A stretch of 64,000 nt of DNA from assembly GCF_900605495.1 (NCBI RefSeq), contig NZ_LR027603.1, forward strand, positions 1,489,997-1,553,996, given 5' to 3'. Every line of letters starts with the position of its first letter. Position 1 is the stretch's first letter. The notes below the pieces were generated by a model. The model was given only the letters and a program-made list of their open reading frames with translations. It did not search any database and was not told the origin of the DNA. Shown piece by piece: positions 28,380 to 36,098 of the stretch. The position numbers and the translations under genes are program-made. The stretch is from Bacilliculturomica massiliensis (GTDB taxonomy: Bacteria > Bacillota > Clostridia > Peptostreptococcales > Anaerovoracaceae).

Positions 28380-28407
28380 ATTATCATAAAGACGAGATAC
28401 GTGTCAA
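28380..28407 (-). promoter_or_regulatory. Promoter of eutVW
   Basis: TTGACA (28402-28407) and GATAAT (28380-28385) are 16 bp apart on the minus strand, directly upstream of the eutV leader hairpins. The eutH promoter has the same geometry. Confidence 0.75.
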
Positions 28408-28442
28408 TAGGTAATTTAAAATGACGGCTTTTGAAATTTATC

Positions 28443-28471
28443 TTGACAAATCTTGTCGAATACGATAGCTT
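28443..28471 (+). promoter_or_regulatory. Possible promoter of the GPH/MFS transporter gene
   Basis: A consensus TTGACA (28443-28448) is followed at 17 bp by a weak TAGCTT, upstream of the ANTAR-like leader. Confidence 0.45.
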
Positions 28472-28493
28472 AAAAGATAATTAAACATATGGC

Positions 28494-28570
28494 CCATAGG
28501 TGCATTATGGACCCGTTGCGAAGCAGTGACGACAAAAATCGACATATTCGATTCTTGTCGTCTTTTGTTT
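28494..28570 (+). promoter_or_regulatory. ANTAR-like leader upstream of the GPH/MFS transporter
   Basis: P1 (28494-28510) is CCAUA/UAUGG. P2 (28515-28530) is GUUGC-GAAGCA-GUGAC, a hexaloop with G at position 4. The terminator stem GACGACAAAAATCGA (28528-28542) pairs with TCGATTCTTGTCGTC (28548-28562), followed by TTTTGTTTTTTT. The terminator shares its first three bases with the 3' arm of P2, so the two structures compete as in the eutA leader. Confidence 0.75.
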
Positions 28571-28697
28571 TTTTGTCGGACATTTTCTTCTTCCGCGGCG
28601 ATCACTGTACAGGTTTTCGTGATCCCGCGGGCAGCAGGCCGGTCGCACCTGAAGCCATAGCATCTATCTTGCTGTTTTAGAAAGGAGAGACATCAAT

Positions 28698-30215
28698 ATG
28701 TCAAAATTCGTAGAGCGTATTGTAATGGAAAGCAAAGAAAAGTACGATGCTGTCGACTTTTCGCCCACGGCAAAGCTGCCAAGGCTTGATTTCCATTTCA
28801 ACTGCGCGGGCGCCAGTATCGGAACCATGCTTCCATTCAATGTGTTCGGGTATTATCTGCTGTATTTCTACACCGATATTTTAGGCATCAGCCCTTTGAC
28901 CGCCGCAAATATCATCATCTTCGCCAGAGTCTTCGATACGTTTACGGACCTGATGATGGGACACGCCATCGACCGCTCACACTTCAAGGCCGGAAAATAC
29001 CGGGGCTGGGTCCTCATCTCCATCCTGCCGCAGTTCATCATGTTCCTGGCGGTATTCTTCGTGTGGCCCACGGGACACAGCACGCTGCAGATCTTCTGGT
29101 GCTGGATCACCTACGGCGCGTACGGCGCGCTCTGCGCCACGCTGGGCTACATTCCGCAGAACTGCCAGACGCAGAATATGACCCGCAACGAGAGCGAACG
29201 TGCAAAAGCCGCTTCCTGGAAAGGGATCTACGAAAACATCTCGGTATTGATCGCAGCCACCTGTTTCCTTCCGGTCTCAAGGTTCTTCTGTGATATCACG
29301 GGAAACACGACCCTGGGATTTTTCGTATCCTGTCTGATCTTTGCAATCATTTCCTTCTTTGCGCCCACGCTTTCCGGACTTCGTTTCACCCGTAAGTACG
29401 AGCTTACCTATGAAGGTGAATACCGTCCGCAGCTTCTCGTGGAGGAGGCCCCGGAAAAGAAGGTGTCCATCTGGGTATCCCTGCGGGATTTCGTTACCTG
29501 CCGTCCCGCCATCTTCACCATTTCCGGCATCGCCATCATGTTCGCCCTTGCCAATGTGCGCAGCTCCATGGCGGTATATCTCTTTGAATACTATTTTGAG
29601 CTTCCCGAAATGACCTCGATCAGCCTGGGCTTTAACATTTCCCTCGCCATCGTGGGCGCCTTCCTGGTCCCGTACATCATCCGTCTATTTAAGGACACGG
29701 CCAGAGCGTTTATCATCATGGCTTTAGTGAACGGCTGTGCGTACGGTCTCCTGTTCCTGTGGATCAAGACTTCCCCCATCGAAGTGGTCCAGCAGTCCAT
29801 GCACTTTGGTCCCATGTTCTTCCTCTACGCCGGGTGCGGATTGTTCCAGGGCATTTACGCCACCTTCCCCATGGCTATCGTGCCTCACACCGTAGACTAT
29901 GCGCAGCTGCGGTATAACAGAAATATGTCCGGCTTCATCTATGGAATTTACGGCGTCATGCTCACTGCCGGCGGAGCCATTGGAAACTGGATCTCCGGCA
30001 AGATGCTCGCAAGCTCCGGCTATGTGGCGGGAGCCGTACAGAGCGAGACAACGCTGTCCACCATCCTCTTCTGCGGCATGGCCATCCCCGCTATCTTTGC
30101 AGCCGTGCACGCGGCTTTCCAGCTTCTTTCCGGCGTATCCGACAAGAAGCATCTGCAGTGGCTGGAAGCCATCGCCGCACGCGATCAGGCGGAATTGGAA
30201 GCGATCAAAAAATAA
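28698..30215 (+). CDS. GPH-family (MFS) cation symporter
   Basis: A 505-aa, roughly 12-helix secondary transporter of the glycoside-pentoside-hexuronide:cation symporter type. The loop after helix 2 (FARVFDTFTDLMMGHAIDRS) carries the family Asp-rich signature, and the central region QMTRNESERAKAASWKG-like sequence (NMTRNESERAKAAS) is also characteristic. Substrate is unknown; classical members move sugars. AAAGGAG precedes the ATG. The gene stands between eutV and eutH and is preceded by an ANTAR-like leader, which argues for a role linked to ethanolamine use. Confidence 0.85.
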   Translation: MSKFVERIVMESKEKYDAVDFSPTAKLPRLDFHFNCAGASIGTMLPFNVFGYYLLYFYTDILGISPLTAANIIIFARVFDTFTDLMMGHAIDRSHFKAGKYRGWVLISILPQFIMFLAVFFVWPTGHSTLQIFWCWITYGAYGALCATLGYIPQNCQTQNMTRNESERAKAASWKGIYENISVLIAATCFLPVSRFFCDITGNTTLGFFVSCLIFAIISFFAPTLSGLRFTRKYELTYEGEYRPQLLVEEAPEKKVSIWVSLRDFVTCRPAIFTISGIAIMFALANVRSSMAVYLFEYYFELPEMTSISLGFNISLAIVGAFLVPYIIRLFKDTARAFIIMALVNGCAYGLLFLWIKTSPIEVVQQSMHFGPMFFLYAGCGLFQGIYATFPMAIVPHTVDYAQLRYNRNMSGFIYGIYGVMLTAGGAIGNWISGKMLASSGYVAGAVQSETTLSTILFCGMAIPAIFAAVHAAFQLLSGVSDKKHLQWLEAIAARDQAELEAIKK

Positions 30216-30260
30216 TCGCAGACGGCCATTCATCTTCGTCAATATCGCTTTGCGATATAT

Positions 30261-30306
30261 AAAAAACGGGCGGGAGGATCCACAGGGATCCCCCGCCCGT
30301 TTTTTT
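30261..30306. terminator. Bidirectional terminator between the GPH transporter and eutH
   Basis: CGGGCGGGAGGATCC pairs with its complement (one bulge) around ACAG. The stem is flanked by AAAAAA on the left and TTTTTTT on the right, so it serves both convergent genes. Confidence 0.85.
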
Positions 30307-30317
30307 ATGCGCGGCTA

Positions 30318-31466
30318 TCAGGAACGGCCTTTCGTCGGATGCTTTACGGTGTATTTCCTCTTGCCTGAACTTTCTTCACAGACAGCAGGCAGCCGCATTT
30401 TTCTGCAGACGATCATGGCGATGGGGAGCGCCGCGGCGGCGGCGGTAATATTGGATACGATCATGGGCACGATCATGGTGGAGTCCACGCCCGCCACGAA
30501 TCCCAGGAAATCTCCCAGCATGCTGTTTGCTCCCACACAGAAGGCCAGAGAAACCACGATCCCCGCCGGCGACATGCGATTGCACGAATGAAGCAGCGGC
30601 ATCACATTGGCCGTACAGGAAAGCATGGACAGGACCGCCGTCTCGTCGATCCTCATCAGCCGCCCCATCCTCTTCAGCGTACCTGCGAAGAGCCTGCTGA
30701 TGATATCCACCATGGGAAACGCTCCGCAAAGCACGATGGCGATACCGCCCACGATCCTGATTCCGTCCAGCACAGAGGGCAGGTCTTCAACGATCACCAG
30801 CGGCGTAAGCTCCTGAACGATGCCCAGGGCAAACCCGAGGGTAGAAAGGCCCACTACGATATAGCCCAGTATATTGAATATTTTAACGCAGGTATCCAGC
30901 GCTTTCCAGAGACCCAGGGCGACGACGGCGGAAAAGATCAGCACCGGCAGAGTATTGCGCGCCACCATGGACAGAGAGTATCCCGCCGCCAGTCCCCCCG
31001 CCATCAGCCCTACGGGGACCGATATGATACCTATCATGATGCCCAGAGCATAGTAGCCCCGGTATGCCCTCTTTACAAAGGTCATGCCCACCGGGATCAT
31101 AAATGTTATGATGCTGCCCAGTAAGGTTCCCAGTATGCACCCGGCAAACTGAGCGCCCTGCTCCGTATCCGCTATGGCATAGGCCAGGGAATAGCCTCCC
31201 ATGTCGCACGCCAGTATGGAAGTCGCGGCCATGGCCGGATCCGCGTGCAAAAGATGAAACAGGGGCGTTACGATGGGGGTCAGGATCTTCCCGATCAGGG
31301 GGGAAAGAACGATCATTCCCACCATTGGAATGCATAACGCGCCCATGGCGGCGATCCCCTGGTCCAGTTTATCCCCAAGACCCAGGGGCGAGCCTATGAT
31401 CCGGTCCACCGCGGCTATGGTCATAAACAGCACCATTACGTAAATAATAATCTGATTCAAAGCCAT
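30318..31466 (-). CDS. eutH: Ethanolamine permease EutH
   Basis: Multi-pass ethanolamine transporter (382 aa, about 10 hydrophobic segments). Recognisable EutH sequence includes IGSPLGLGDKLDQGIAAMGALCIPMVGM, DMGGYSLAYAIA, the long hydrophobic core and MSPAGIVVSLAFCVGANSMLGDFLGFVAG near the C-terminus. The ATG at 31466 follows AAGGAGG; the 21 codons upstream in frame are repeat sequence. Its transcript starts about 530 nt upstream, carries an ANTAR-like leader (31902-31980) and a 22-bp minisatellite. It is separate from the main eut operon. Confidence 0.95.
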   Translation of the reverse strand: MALNQIIIYVMVLFMTIAAVDRIIGSPLGLGDKLDQGIAAMGALCIPMVGMIVLSPLIGKILTPIVTPLFHLLHADPAMAATSILACDMGGYSLAYAIADTEQGAQFAGCILGTLLGSIITFMIPVGMTFVKRAYRGYYALGIMIGIISVPVGLMAGGLAAGYSLSMVARNTLPVLIFSAVVALGLWKALDTCVKIFNILGYIVVGLSTLGFALGIVQELTPLVIVEDLPSVLDGIRIVGGIAIVLCGAFPMVDIISRLFAGTLKRMGRLMRIDETAVLSMLSCTANVMPLLHSCNRMSPAGIVVSLAFCVGANSMLGDFLGFVAGVDSTMIVPMIVSNITAAAAALPIAMIVCRKMRLPAVCEESSGKRKYTVKHPTKGRS

Positions 31467-31481
31467 TTGTATTCCTCCTTC

Positions 31482-31578
31482 TTTTCCCCCGGCGGGCCTC
31501 CGTATGGCCGCACCCCGACCTGTGTCCATCCAAGGGTTCTACGAGCTCTTTTCCCCCGGCGGGTCTCCGTATGGCCGC
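31482..31578 (-). repeat. 30-bp direct repeat in the eutH 5' region
   Basis: A 30-bp sequence starting TTTTCCCCCGGCGGG occurs at 31482-31511 and 31549-31578 with one mismatch (period 67 bp). On the minus strand it overlaps the purine-rich stretch just upstream of the eutH ribosome binding site. Confidence 0.8.
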
Positions 31579-31594
31579 TGACCGGCTGCTGAAA

Positions 31595-31768
31595 GGCCGC
31601 TGTCCGACTGTCGAAAGGCCGCTGTCCGACTGCCAAAAGGCTGCTGTCCCGCTGCCGAAAGGCTGCTGTCCGACTGTCGAAAGACTGCTGTCCCGCTGCC
31701 GAAAGGCCGCTGTCCGACTGTCGAAAGACTGCTGTCCCGCTGCCGAAAGGCCGCTGTCTGTCAAAATC
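31595..31768 (-). repeat. 22-bp minisatellite in the eutH 5'UTR, about eight units
   Basis: Seven complete 22-bp units and a partial eighth. Two alternating variants are visible, one around GGCCGCTGTCCGACTGTCGA and one around GACTGCTGTCCCGCTGCCGA. The array lies inside the predicted eutH transcript, between the leader terminator and the start codon. The period is not a multiple of three, so it is not a protein repeat. Confidence 0.9.
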
Positions 31769-31901
31769 AGCTCCGCCGGCCGGACGTCACCGCGTAATAA
31801 AAGTGTCTCCTTCGAAAACTTATTCGCCCAGCGGGCGCACTCTCAAAATGTTGACTTTTTTGTTATTCCGTCCATATCGCTGGCGATATTTCCTTCATAA
31901 T

Positions 31902-31980
31902 AAAAAAAACAACACAAAAAGAGATGTCTCAATTCATGTTGTCACTTCATCGTGATAAGCATTGCAATTCGTCTGCATGC
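31902..31980 (-). promoter_or_regulatory. ANTAR-like leader upstream of eutH
   Basis: Minus-strand RNA. P1 (31959-31980) is a GCAUGC/GCAAUGC-type stem with AGACGAAUU in the loop, close to P1 of eutV. Three bases on, P2 (31942-31955) is UCAC-GAUGAA-GUGA. The terminator starts in the P2 arm (ACAACATGAATTGAGA paired with TCTCTTTTTGTGTTGT) and ends in eight U at 31902-31909. The sequence GUGACAACA at the P2/terminator junction is identical in the eutV leader. Confidence 0.78.
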
Positions 31981-31994
31981 GAAACTAAGATAAA

Positions 31995-32022
31995 TTTATC
32001 ACATTTTATCAGCGGAGGTCAA
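31995..32022 (-). promoter_or_regulatory. Promoter of eutH
   Basis: TTGACC (32017-32022) and GATAAA (31995-32000) are 16 bp apart on the minus strand, immediately upstream of the leader hairpins, matching the spacing of the eutV promoter. Confidence 0.6.
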
Positions 32023-32077
32023 TTAAAACTTTCCCGGCCTGCCGGACTGCTGCCTATCGGCAAGCTGCATACCCGCG

Positions 32078-32368
32078 ACCTTCATGGCTTCCGGACCGGA
32101 TCAACAGCAGCGTCGAGACAGAGCAGGATCTTTCTGAAATGCAGAAAGATCCCCCGTGAAACTGGCAATCCACATGGAAACGCTCCACTTCAACATGCTA
32201 TCCGCCGGCGCCGGCTATCTCTACGGCCTGCCCTAGCGGGGGGGCCATCCGCACCGCTGAGAAACGACTGGAGATCAAGTAAGCATGCAAAGCTTCCAAG
32301 ACCGTGGTCAAAGAAAAAGAACCCGTCAAAAACGTTCCCTGCCCCTGCGGCAGCGGAAAGAAATACCC
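32078..32368 (+). pseudogene. Decayed partial copy of the SEC-C gene
   Basis: This stretch aligns by eye with the 3' half of the intact SEC-C gene (about 11580-11870): GATCAACAGCAGC, AGACAGAGCAGGATCTT, TCTACGGCCTGCCC, and the segment encoding VVKEKEP and [10 protein letters not shown]. It has in-frame stops (CTGCCCTAG, AAGTAA), small indels and no start. The similarity breaks off inside the SEC-C motif at GAAATAC and continues directly into the second copy of the 219-bp element. Confidence 0.88.
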
Positions 32369-32587
32369 ATTTTTTCTTTTTGCCCTCTATCAACACCTGA
32401 AAAAGAAAAAAACAGCGAAATTAACAGGCGTTTTCATCATTCGTCTTGTCGATTTATGTCGCTTTTTTCTTTTTATAGCAATTTTGTATTGTAGACGAAA
32501 AAATAATTTCCATATTTTACTTAACGAGTATATTAAGACCATTTTCTTTTCGTTTTTGTCCCTCTTTTGCCGGCAAAAAGAAAAAAT
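32369..32587 (+). repeat. Dispersed 219-bp AT-rich element, copy 2
   Basis: Same length as copy 1, with perfect 16-bp terminal inverted repeats ATTTTTTCTTTTTGCC and its complement. The penultimate base pair differs from copy 1 (GGC/GCC there, GCC/GGC here), a complementary change at both ends. The interior is about as diverged as the flanking decayed genes. A frame across the element is open here and reads on from the SEC-C remnant. Confidence 0.87.
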
Positions 32588-32648
32588 CCAGGAAACGGGC
32601 CATAGAGCCATACGCGATGGACGGCAGATCCACTCTGGTCCTCCCGCA

Positions 32649-32798
32649 GGACGAGACTAGATCAAAAATCCGTGTGGACCATCGTGCTGTCAGCGCGATG
32701 CGGCGGGCGGAACGCCCAGGACGAGACTGGATCAAAAATCCGTGTGGACCATCATACTGTCAGCGCGATGCGGCGGGCGGAACGCCCAGGACGAGACC
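32649..32798 (+). repeat. 70-bp tandem duplication
   Basis: Two almost identical 70-bp units (start GGACGAGACT, end GGCGGAACGCCCA) plus the first ten bases of a third. A single diverged counterpart lies at about 12390-12478, upstream of the intact MaoC gene's stop. Confidence 0.85.
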
Positions 32799-32799
32799 C

Positions 32800-32956
32800 T
32801 TATCCTTGAGAATCAAAAGGGACCATCGTGGCCTCTCCGTCCACCACAACGATCCCCTCCTGATTCAGACAGGCCGTCTTCAGCGTGACACGGTTTTTCT
32901 TTTCGTCTTTTCCCACCACCTCCACCACCGCGGTGATGGTGTTCTGAAGTGAACGG
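32800..32956 (-). pseudogene. Remnant of a MaoC-like gene (C-terminal 50 codons)
   Basis: Minus-strand sequence encoding TITAVVEVVGKDEKKNRV and LKTACLNQEGIVVVDGEAT, nearly the same as the C-terminus of the intact MaoC-like protein (12480-12896), ending in a TAA. The 5' two thirds of the gene is missing and is replaced by the 34-bp minisatellite. Confidence 0.88.
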
Positions 32957-32960
32957 GACG

Positions 32961-33204
32961 ACGCAAAGTGACGCGGCAGCCATCCAGCCGGACAGCGCAA
33001 AGAGACGCCGCAGCCATCCAGCCGGACAGCGCAAAGAGACACGGCAGCCATCCAGCCGGACAGCGCAAAGAGACGCGGCAGCCATCCAGCCGGACAGCGC
33101 AAAGAGACACGGCAGCCATCCAGCCGGACGGCGCAAAGTGACGCGGCAGCCATCCAGCCGGACGGCGCAAAGAAACACGGCAGCCATCCAGCCGGCCGCC
33201 GCGT
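32961..33204 (+). repeat. 34-bp minisatellite, seven units
   Basis: Seven units with exact 34-bp spacing, core GCGGCAGCCATCCAGCCGGA followed by CAGCGCAAAGAGAC. Since 34 is not divisible by three, all three minus-strand frames stay open with the same peptide in rotated phase; these are not genes. It lies between the MaoC remnant and the first M20 amidohydrolase. Confidence 0.93.
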
Positions 33205-33223
33205 CTCTTTTTTGCCGCATCTT

Positions 33224-34630
33224 TTACTTATCCCGGTACCGTTTCATCGTCTCTTCGTTGACGTGCAGGGGAATGGGCGTGCCCTCTGGCAGCAGGCTCC
33301 TGTACACTCTGCCGGTCATCCGCTCCTTCCACTCTTCCCTGGCCTTCTTCAGGATCTCCGGATCGGCGATGAGATCCGCCGCTGAGGCGGACAGCACCTG
33401 GGCGGCTTTCGTCACGGCCTTTTCCCCGTGACTTCCGCCGGCGCAGGCCGCCACCATCCAGTTGTGCCAGCCGGGTCCCGGACCCAGACGCACCTGCAGG
33501 ACCTCCGTGGGTGCGAACCAGCTGTATTCCGAGGAATCCGTCACGCCGAAGTCTTCTTCCCGGACCGGTTGGATACCCTCGCTCCAAAACGGTTCCTGCC
33601 CTTCGCACTCCTGCAGCTTCATCACAAATTCTTTTTCTTCTTCCGTAAACTCCACGTCGCCCTGCTCTACCAGATTGCGATGTACCAGTTCCGCCATGGT
33701 ATGGTTGGGCAGCAGTTCGTGGGTGGCCGCGATGTACTCTTTCTCCACCTTCGTTTCCGTGGCCATGGCCGCGCCCTCCGCGATCTGATCCAGACGCCCG
33801 ATCACCTCGGAAACCATCTCGCTGCTGTGGAACCTGCCCACTACCCACAGGGTGGCCCGGTCAGGCACCACGCTGGGAAACTCGGGACCCGTCTCGGAGA
33901 AGGTGTAGTTCAGCGTGTTGAAGGACAGCCCCGGCATGCCGGGAACCAGATGTTCCCGCAGCATTTCGATCCCGTATCCCTGCAGGATGGCTCCGTCCAG
34001 GGCGCTCCGTCCAAACCAGGGAGAATTGCCGTGGGACGTACGGCCTTTATAGTGGTATTTCACGTTGAAATACGCCAGACATTTCGAAGCGTGAGCCGCC
34101 GTCTGCATCAGCGGATGCCAGTCCAGCACCGCGTCCAGCCCCTCAAACAATCCTGCGGCGCCCATGACCGGCTTGCCGATGCACAGCTCCTCCGCCGGCG
34201 TTCCGAAGACCTTGATCGTACAGGAAAACCCGAAACGGTCCATGGCTGCCTTCAGCGCCGCGGCCGCCAGGCTGCCGCCGGTACCGATCAGATTGTGGCC
34301 GCAGCCCTCCCCCGGAGCGCCCAGTCTGACTGGATCCTTATATGGGACCACCTTCTGGGACAGCCCGGGAAGGGCGTCGTATTCGGCGGAAAACCCGATG
34401 ACCGGCCTGCCGCTTCCATAGGTAGCCACAAAAGCCGTGGGCATCCCCGCCGCGTTTTTCTCTACGGTAAATCCCTTGGACCGCAGCATTTCCATGTGCA
34501 GCTTGCAGGCGTAGTGTTCTTCCATGCCCAGTTCAGGATTTTCCCAGATCTTTTTGGACATGACGAAGTACTCTTGCTGATGGGCCTCCACATATTTGGC
34601 CATAAATGTCTTTACTTCATTCCAATCCAT
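33224..34630 (-). CDS. M20-family amidohydrolase (AbgB-like), paralogue 2
   Basis: A 468-aa metallo-amidohydrolase resembling the B subunit of p-aminobenzoyl-glutamate hydrolase. Visible are the ENPELGMEEHYA N-terminal motif, the metal-site GEGCGHNLIGTGG, TPAEELCIGKP, LDWHPLMQTAAH, the lid-domain SHGNSPWFGRSALDG, and the C-terminal GPGPGWHNWMVAACAGGSHGEKA. The true substrate is unknown. GGGAGG precedes the ATG. It is the last gene of the probable sigma-54-dependent operon and is plainly a tandem duplicate of its upstream neighbour. Confidence 0.9.
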   Translation of the reverse strand: MDWNEVKTFMAKYVEAHQQEYFVMSKKIWENPELGMEEHYACKLHMEMLRSKGFTVEKNAAGMPTAFVATYGSGRPVIGFSAEYDALPGLSQKVVPYKDPVRLGAPGEGCGHNLIGTGGSLAAAALKAAMDRFGFSCTIKVFGTPAEELCIGKPVMGAAGLFEGLDAVLDWHPLMQTAAHASKCLAYFNVKYHYKGRTSHGNSPWFGRSALDGAILQGYGIEMLREHLVPGMPGLSFNTLNYTFSETGPEFPSVVPDRATLWVVGRFHSSEMVSEVIGRLDQIAEGAAMATETKVEKEYIAATHELLPNHTMAELVHRNLVEQGDVEFTEEEKEFVMKLQECEGQEPFWSEGIQPVREEDFGVTDSSEYSWFAPTEVLQVRLGPGPGWHNWMVAACAGGSHGEKAVTKAAQVLSASAADLIADPEILKKAREEWKERMTGRVYRSLLPEGTPIPLHVNEETMKRYRDK

Positions 34631-34646
34631 CGATTCCGCCTCCCTC

Positions 34647-36056
34647 TCAGCGATATTTCTCCATGTTCTTTTTGTTGATGTTGACAGGCACCGGCGTTCC
34701 CTCGGGCAGCAGACTGGCGTGTCGTTTTTCTCCCAGCCGTTCCTTCAGTTCCGCTTTCGCCGCTTCGATGAGTCCGGGATCCTCCACCAGATCCACCGCG
34801 GAGGCCGCCAGCACCTGGGCCGCTTTCTTCAAAGCCTTTTCACCGTGGCTCCTGCCCGCGCAGGCCGCCACCATCCAGTTATGCCAGCTGGGACCCGGTC
34901 CCAGGCGGACGCCCAGCATAACGTAGGGAGCAAACCAGCTGTATTCCGACGAATCCGTCACCGCGGAATCGATCTGCCCAAAGGGCTCGATCCCCTGGGC
35001 CCAGTAAGGTTCCTGACCTTCGCATTCCTGCATCTTCATCACGAAATCCTTTTCTTCCTCTGTAAATTCCACATCTCCCTGTTCTTCCAGATTCCGATAG
35101 ACCACCTCCGCCAGTGCTTTGTTTGGGATCATCTCGTGAGCGGCGGTTATGTATTCTTTCTCCATGGTCACGCCGGCGGCCAGCGCCGCTCCCTCTGCGC
35201 ACCGATCTACCCGGCGGATGACATCCAGGACCATCTCGCTGTCCATGAATCTGCCCACCACCCAGAGATCGGCCCGGTCGGGCACCACGCTGGGAAATTC
35301 CGGACCTGTCTCAGAAAACGTATAGTTCAGCGTATTGGCGCTCATTCCGCAGCGTCCAGGCTTGATGTGTTCCCGCAGCATCTCGATCCCATGTCCGGTG
35401 AAGATCGCCGCATCCAGGGCGCTCCTGCCGTACCAGGGGGAATTCCCGTGGGACGTCTGCCCTCGAAAATGATATTTTACATTGAAATAGGCCAGACAAT
35501 TCAGGTAAGAGGCCGCCGTATACATCATGGGATGCCAGTCAAGCACTGCATCCAGCCCTTCAAACAGCCCTGCATTGGCCATGACCGGCTTGCCGATGCA
35601 CAGTTCCTCCGCCGGCGTGCCGAAAACCTTGACGGTACAGGAAAATCCAAAGTGATCCATGGCCGCCTTCAGCGCCGCGGCCGCCGCAGCGCCTCCCACG
35701 CCCAGAATATTGTGGCCGCAGCCCTCCCCGGGAGCGCCTTCGCTGACAGGATCCTTGCAGGGCACCGTCTTCTGCGAGAGCCCCGGCAGGGCGTCGTATT
35801 CGATGGAAAACCCGATCACCGGCCTGCCGCTGCCGTAAGTGGCCACGAACGCCGTAGGCATCCCCGCCGCGTTCTCTTCGATCTCAAAACCCTGCTCCCT
35901 CAGGAAATCCCTGTGGAGACGGCAGGCGTAATGCTCCTCCATGCCCAGCTCCGGTTTCTCCCAGATCTTATGAGCGATCTCAAAATACGCCGGGGAATTC
36001 TTCTCGATATAATCGAGCATGAAATCCTTCACTTCTTTTTTGTTCCATGTGGTCAT
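34647..36056 (-). CDS. M20-family amidohydrolase (AbgB-like), paralogue 1
   Basis: A 469-aa enzyme collinear with the downstream paralogue from end to end (EKPELGMEEHYACRLH, GEGCGHNILGVGG, TPAEELCIGKPVMANAG, DWHPMMYTAAS, SHGNSPWYGRSALDA, GPSWHNWMVAACAGRSHGEKA). AbgB-like enzymes hydrolyse the amide bond of N-acyl or aminobenzoyl amino acids. GGGAGGG precedes the ATG. It lies 42 bases after the symporter gene. The two paralogues may act as a heteromer or on different substrates; this is inference. Confidence 0.9.
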   Translation of the reverse strand: MTTWNKKEVKDFMLDYIEKNSPAYFEIAHKIWEKPELGMEEHYACRLHRDFLREQGFEIEENAAGMPTAFVATYGSGRPVIGFSIEYDALPGLSQKTVPCKDPVSEGAPGEGCGHNILGVGGAAAAAALKAAMDHFGFSCTVKVFGTPAEELCIGKPVMANAGLFEGLDAVLDWHPMMYTAASYLNCLAYFNVKYHFRGQTSHGNSPWYGRSALDAAIFTGHGIEMLREHIKPGRCGMSANTLNYTFSETGPEFPSVVPDRADLWVVGRFMDSEMVLDVIRRVDRCAEGAALAAGVTMEKEYITAAHEMIPNKALAEVVYRNLEEQGDVEFTEEEKDFVMKMQECEGQEPYWAQGIEPFGQIDSAVTDSSEYSWFAPYVMLGVRLGPGPSWHNWMVAACAGRSHGEKALKKAAQVLAASAVDLVEDPGLIEAAKAELKERLGEKRHASLLPEGTPVPVNINKKNMEKYR

Positions 36057-36098
36057 AGCGTTCTTCCCTCCCTTTCACACGTTGACAGATTCTTTCTA

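Noticed and set aside
28103-28697. A cobalamin riboswitch or EutX-type decoy RNA near eutVW
   Set aside because: I looked for the B12 box and its usual core and did not find them here or elsewhere in the window; only ANTAR-like hairpins and terminators are present.
31571-31900. Cys/Lys/Arg-rich repeat peptide upstream of eutH
   Set aside because: Produced by the 22-bp array, lies antisense to the eutH leader, and has no ribosome site.
32369-32587. The 219-bp element as a small protein gene
   Set aside because: One frame gives similar peptides (FLFALYQH..KKKKT) in all copies, but copy 1 has an internal TGA, there is no ribosome site or start, and similarity is as strong in the terminal repeats. 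It is more simply a DNA/RNA element.
32800-33220. Overlapping minus-strand frames encoding RLDGCRVSLRC-type repeats
   Set aside because: They arise from the 34-bp minisatellite, which is open in all three frames because its period is not a multiple of three.
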